Of a DNA stretch of 64,000 nt, positions 62,694 through 64,000 are shown piece after piece; the stretch's first letter is position 1; each line of letters starts with the position of its first letter. Made by a program: the position numbers and the translations under genes. Below the pieces are notes generated by a model. The model was given only the letters and a program-made list of their open reading frames with translations. It did no database searches and was not told the origin of the DNA. This stretch comes from Deltaproteobacteria bacterium (lineage in GTDB: Bacteria > Myxococcota > B64-G9), in assembly GCA_019314375.1 (NCBI GenBank), contig JAFCZJ010000003.1, positions 1-64,000 of the forward strand, given 5' to 3'.

Positions 62694-63617
62694 TTAGGAT
62701 CCGACCCGCTTGCTGACCACTTTTAAACGCCCAATCAAAGCCAAATTCCGCAAGGCCCCCGCCAACTGCTTGGCCTCCCGCTCGACTTGTTCGGGCTCGG
62801 CCAGGGCACTGGGCAAAAAATGAAGATCGCCTAAAGATCGCCGCTTCCAGATCACCGGCATGGCGCGCACCTGTCCATTGACCAATATCGCCACCGGCCG
62901 GTGCAAACTGATGTTGATGAGATCCTTGAAATCCGGAATGAAGGGCTTGGCGAGATTGGCCACCACGGACTGCACTTTGCCCTCTTCGTCCCGCTCGATG
63001 CGCACGTTGAAGAGCTTACAATTGCCGATGGGCGGCGGGTCGGGCACCAGATAGGCAATGGCGCCCTTGGCCCCGCGCATAAAAGCCAACCGCTTTTTCT
63101 CGGGGACTTTCACTTTTTCAATGAAAGCCTGCAAGGCGTCCTTGTCATCAGCGGCTACATAACTGATAGCAACCATCTTGTCGAAACGCTTGTCGCCGAA
63201 CTCGTCGACGCCCACCCGAAAACCGCCCTTGGCCGGCAACTTGTTTTTCAATTCAGCGAAATAGGCCTCTGCGGTCTCCACTGTTGAAATGTCCAGCTTG
63301 GGCACCTCGAACAGGAGTTTCTGCAGACGATCCAACCCGCTTTTATCTACACCAGGCAGGGTCAGAAGAATGCCCTTGTCGCCTTCGGCTTTGACCACGA
63401 CAGCCTGTCGTTCAAAAGCGTCCAGTCGTTCGCGAACCCGAGCCACAATGTCGGCCTGCTTGTCGGCGCCGGGGCGTGCCATTGTTAACAGCAAGCCCTC
63501 TGGGCCCGTCGAAAAAACCGTTTTCGCCTCATCCGTGCCTGTGCTCTTCTCCGCCGGACAGCCGGCCAAGCTCAAACAAGCCAACAAAACAGCGCAGGTG
63601 ATCGCAAGTCCCCTCAC
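62694..63617 (-). CDS. SecD-P1-like lipoprotein
   Basis: The 307-aa product opens with a lipoprotein signal (MRGLAITCAVLLACLSLAGC), and its start codon is GTG overlapping the upstream stop (GTGA). The core, RVRERLDAFERQAVVVKAEGD followed by GILLTLPGVDKSGLDRL, resembles the periplasmic P1 head of SecD/SecDF (repeat of a ferredoxin-like fold that binds unfolded proteins). Yet there is no membrane channel part, and the rest (~100-307) only loosely matches. It may be a soluble, membrane-anchored chaperone-like derivative of SecD. Cotranscribed with the downstream scramblase-like gene. Confidence 0.75.
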   Translation of the reverse strand: MRGLAITCAVLLACLSLAGCPAEKSTGTDEAKTVFSTGPEGLLLTMARPGADKQADIVARVRERLDAFERQAVVVKAEGDKGILLTLPGVDKSGLDRLQKLLFEVPKLDISTVETAEAYFAELKNKLPAKGGFRVGVDEFGDKRFDKMVAISYVAADDKDALQAFIEKVKVPEKKRLAFMRGAKGAIAYLVPDPPPIGNCKLFNVRIERDEEGKVQSVVANLAKPFIPDFKDLINISLHRPVAILVNGQVRAMPVIWKRRSLGDLHFLPSALAEPEQVEREAKQLAGALRNLALIGRLKVVSKRVGS

Positions 63618-64000
63618 CGGCCCTTCTCCTTCAAGACCATGTCGATACAGATGCCGGCGGCCAAGGCCAGCTTGCGCATATCCGCATCCCTTACGCTCGG
63701 CTCCCGGGTGATCACATAATTATCCGCCGAGGTGAAAAGCTCCTTGCCCAAGCCCGCCCACTTCTTTGTGACCTGGCCCAAAGGCTGCTCCTGGGCGTCC
63801 ACCATCTTGAAATCCCAACCCGACCAGTTGCCCTGCACCTGGCCGATCTCTTGACCTTCCATGTTCAACAACCAAAACTTGGGCTTCAAGGTGAAGATCT
63901 TTTGCTTAAACTGGCCGAGGGTGCGGCCGTCGGCGTCATCCAGGAAAACGTTGGAGCGGAAGAAGGAAAACTTGCGCCAGAGCGTCATGTAGACTTGGGC
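63614..64000 (-). CDS. Phospholipid-scramblase/LURP-like protein (5' end outside the window)
   Basis: The frame remains open to the window edge (AQVY precedes the first Met), so the gene is cut off; the ATG at 63988 is not necessarily the start. The visible ~128 residues have the beta-barrel strand pattern of scramblase/LURP-one-like domains: KFSFFRSNVFLDDADGRTLGQF, KFWLLNMEGQEIGQV and KKWAGLGKELFTSADNYVIT. Such proteins bind or move lipids in eukaryotes; in bacteria the role is unknown. It overlaps the SecD-like gene by four bases, suggesting a two-gene operon. Confidence 0.75.
   Translation of the reverse strand, partial: AQVYMTLWRKFSFFRSNVFLDDADGRTLGQFKQKIFTLKPKFWLLNMEGQEIGQVQGNWSGWDFKMVDAQEQPLGQVTKKWAGLGKELFTSADNYVITREPSVRDADMRKLALAAGICIDMVLKEKGR

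Overview
The window reads as a chromosomal segment of a high-GC, Gram-negative, predatory/gliding-type deltaproteobacterial lineage (Myxococcota or Bradymonadota-like). The reasons are the many lipoproteins with Asp/Ala/Gly-rich linkers, MopE and thrombospondin-3 calcium-repeat surface proteins, a Hanks-type Ser/Thr kinase with a PEGA domain, PilZ and FHA signalling, a TonB receptor and a perfect sigma-54 promoter. Taxonomy is inferred from gene style only. No phage, IS, integrase or CRISPR is seen; coding density is very high.

Layout. 1-10.3 kb: surface and secreted repeat proteins (a truncated TSP3/MopE protein, a 1456-aa MopE/beta-helix lipoprotein) and a membrane protein with an HExxH motif. 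10.3-15.1 kb: signalling block with a diguanylate cyclase, a receiver-GAF-HD-GYP protein and a Ser/Thr kinase. 15.2-27.4 kb: cell-envelope proteins (beta-propeller and kelch lipoproteins, a giant PHP-domain lipoprotein, a porin, an acidic protein, a coiled-coil/TPR membrane protein with tandem repeats). 27.6-33.6 kb: HflX, a GT-C-like membrane protein, a glycan-binding-like protein with VanW, and a TerB protein. 33.7-39.3 kb: a minus-strand cluster of a GspE/PilB ATPase, an AAA ATPase, GpsA, a PilZ-FHA fusion and a small membrane protein. 39.4-43.6 kb: a DUF1573 lipoprotein interrupted by an in-frame UGA, a DUF47/Pit phosphate-transport operon, a GDPD lipoprotein and tRNA-Sec. 43.7-47.2 kb: a glycerolipid operon (PlsB-like acyltransferase, second GpsA, App1-like phosphatase). 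47.2-53 kb: adenosine deaminase, an ornithine-carbamoyltransferase-family enzyme, two OFA-type MFS transporters and YjbQ. 53-64 kb: envelope lipoproteins, a TonB receptor, MtfA, an S9 peptidase, transketolase, a SecD-P1-like lipoprotein and a scramblase-like gene cut by the window edge.

The main discoveries are two. (1) A probable new selenoprotein: the DUF1573 hallmark motif Cys-Gly-Cys-Thr is encoded as UGA-Gly-Cys-Thr with an uninterrupted frame on both sides, a hairpin correctly placed after the UGA, and a canonical selenocysteine tRNA gene 2.8 kb downstream. (2) A structured intergenic element present twice (15097-15199 and 33594-33729). Each copy starts inside a TAG stop codon and has a 9-bp stem whose two arms covary between copies, an interior of exactly 56 nt with a conserved core, and one or two REP-like GAA-loop hairpins.

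Other notable items are a perfect 33-bp-arm inverted repeat after tRNA-Sec, a probable AUU start codon for HflX, and a perfect sigma-54 promoter in front of an orphan gene.
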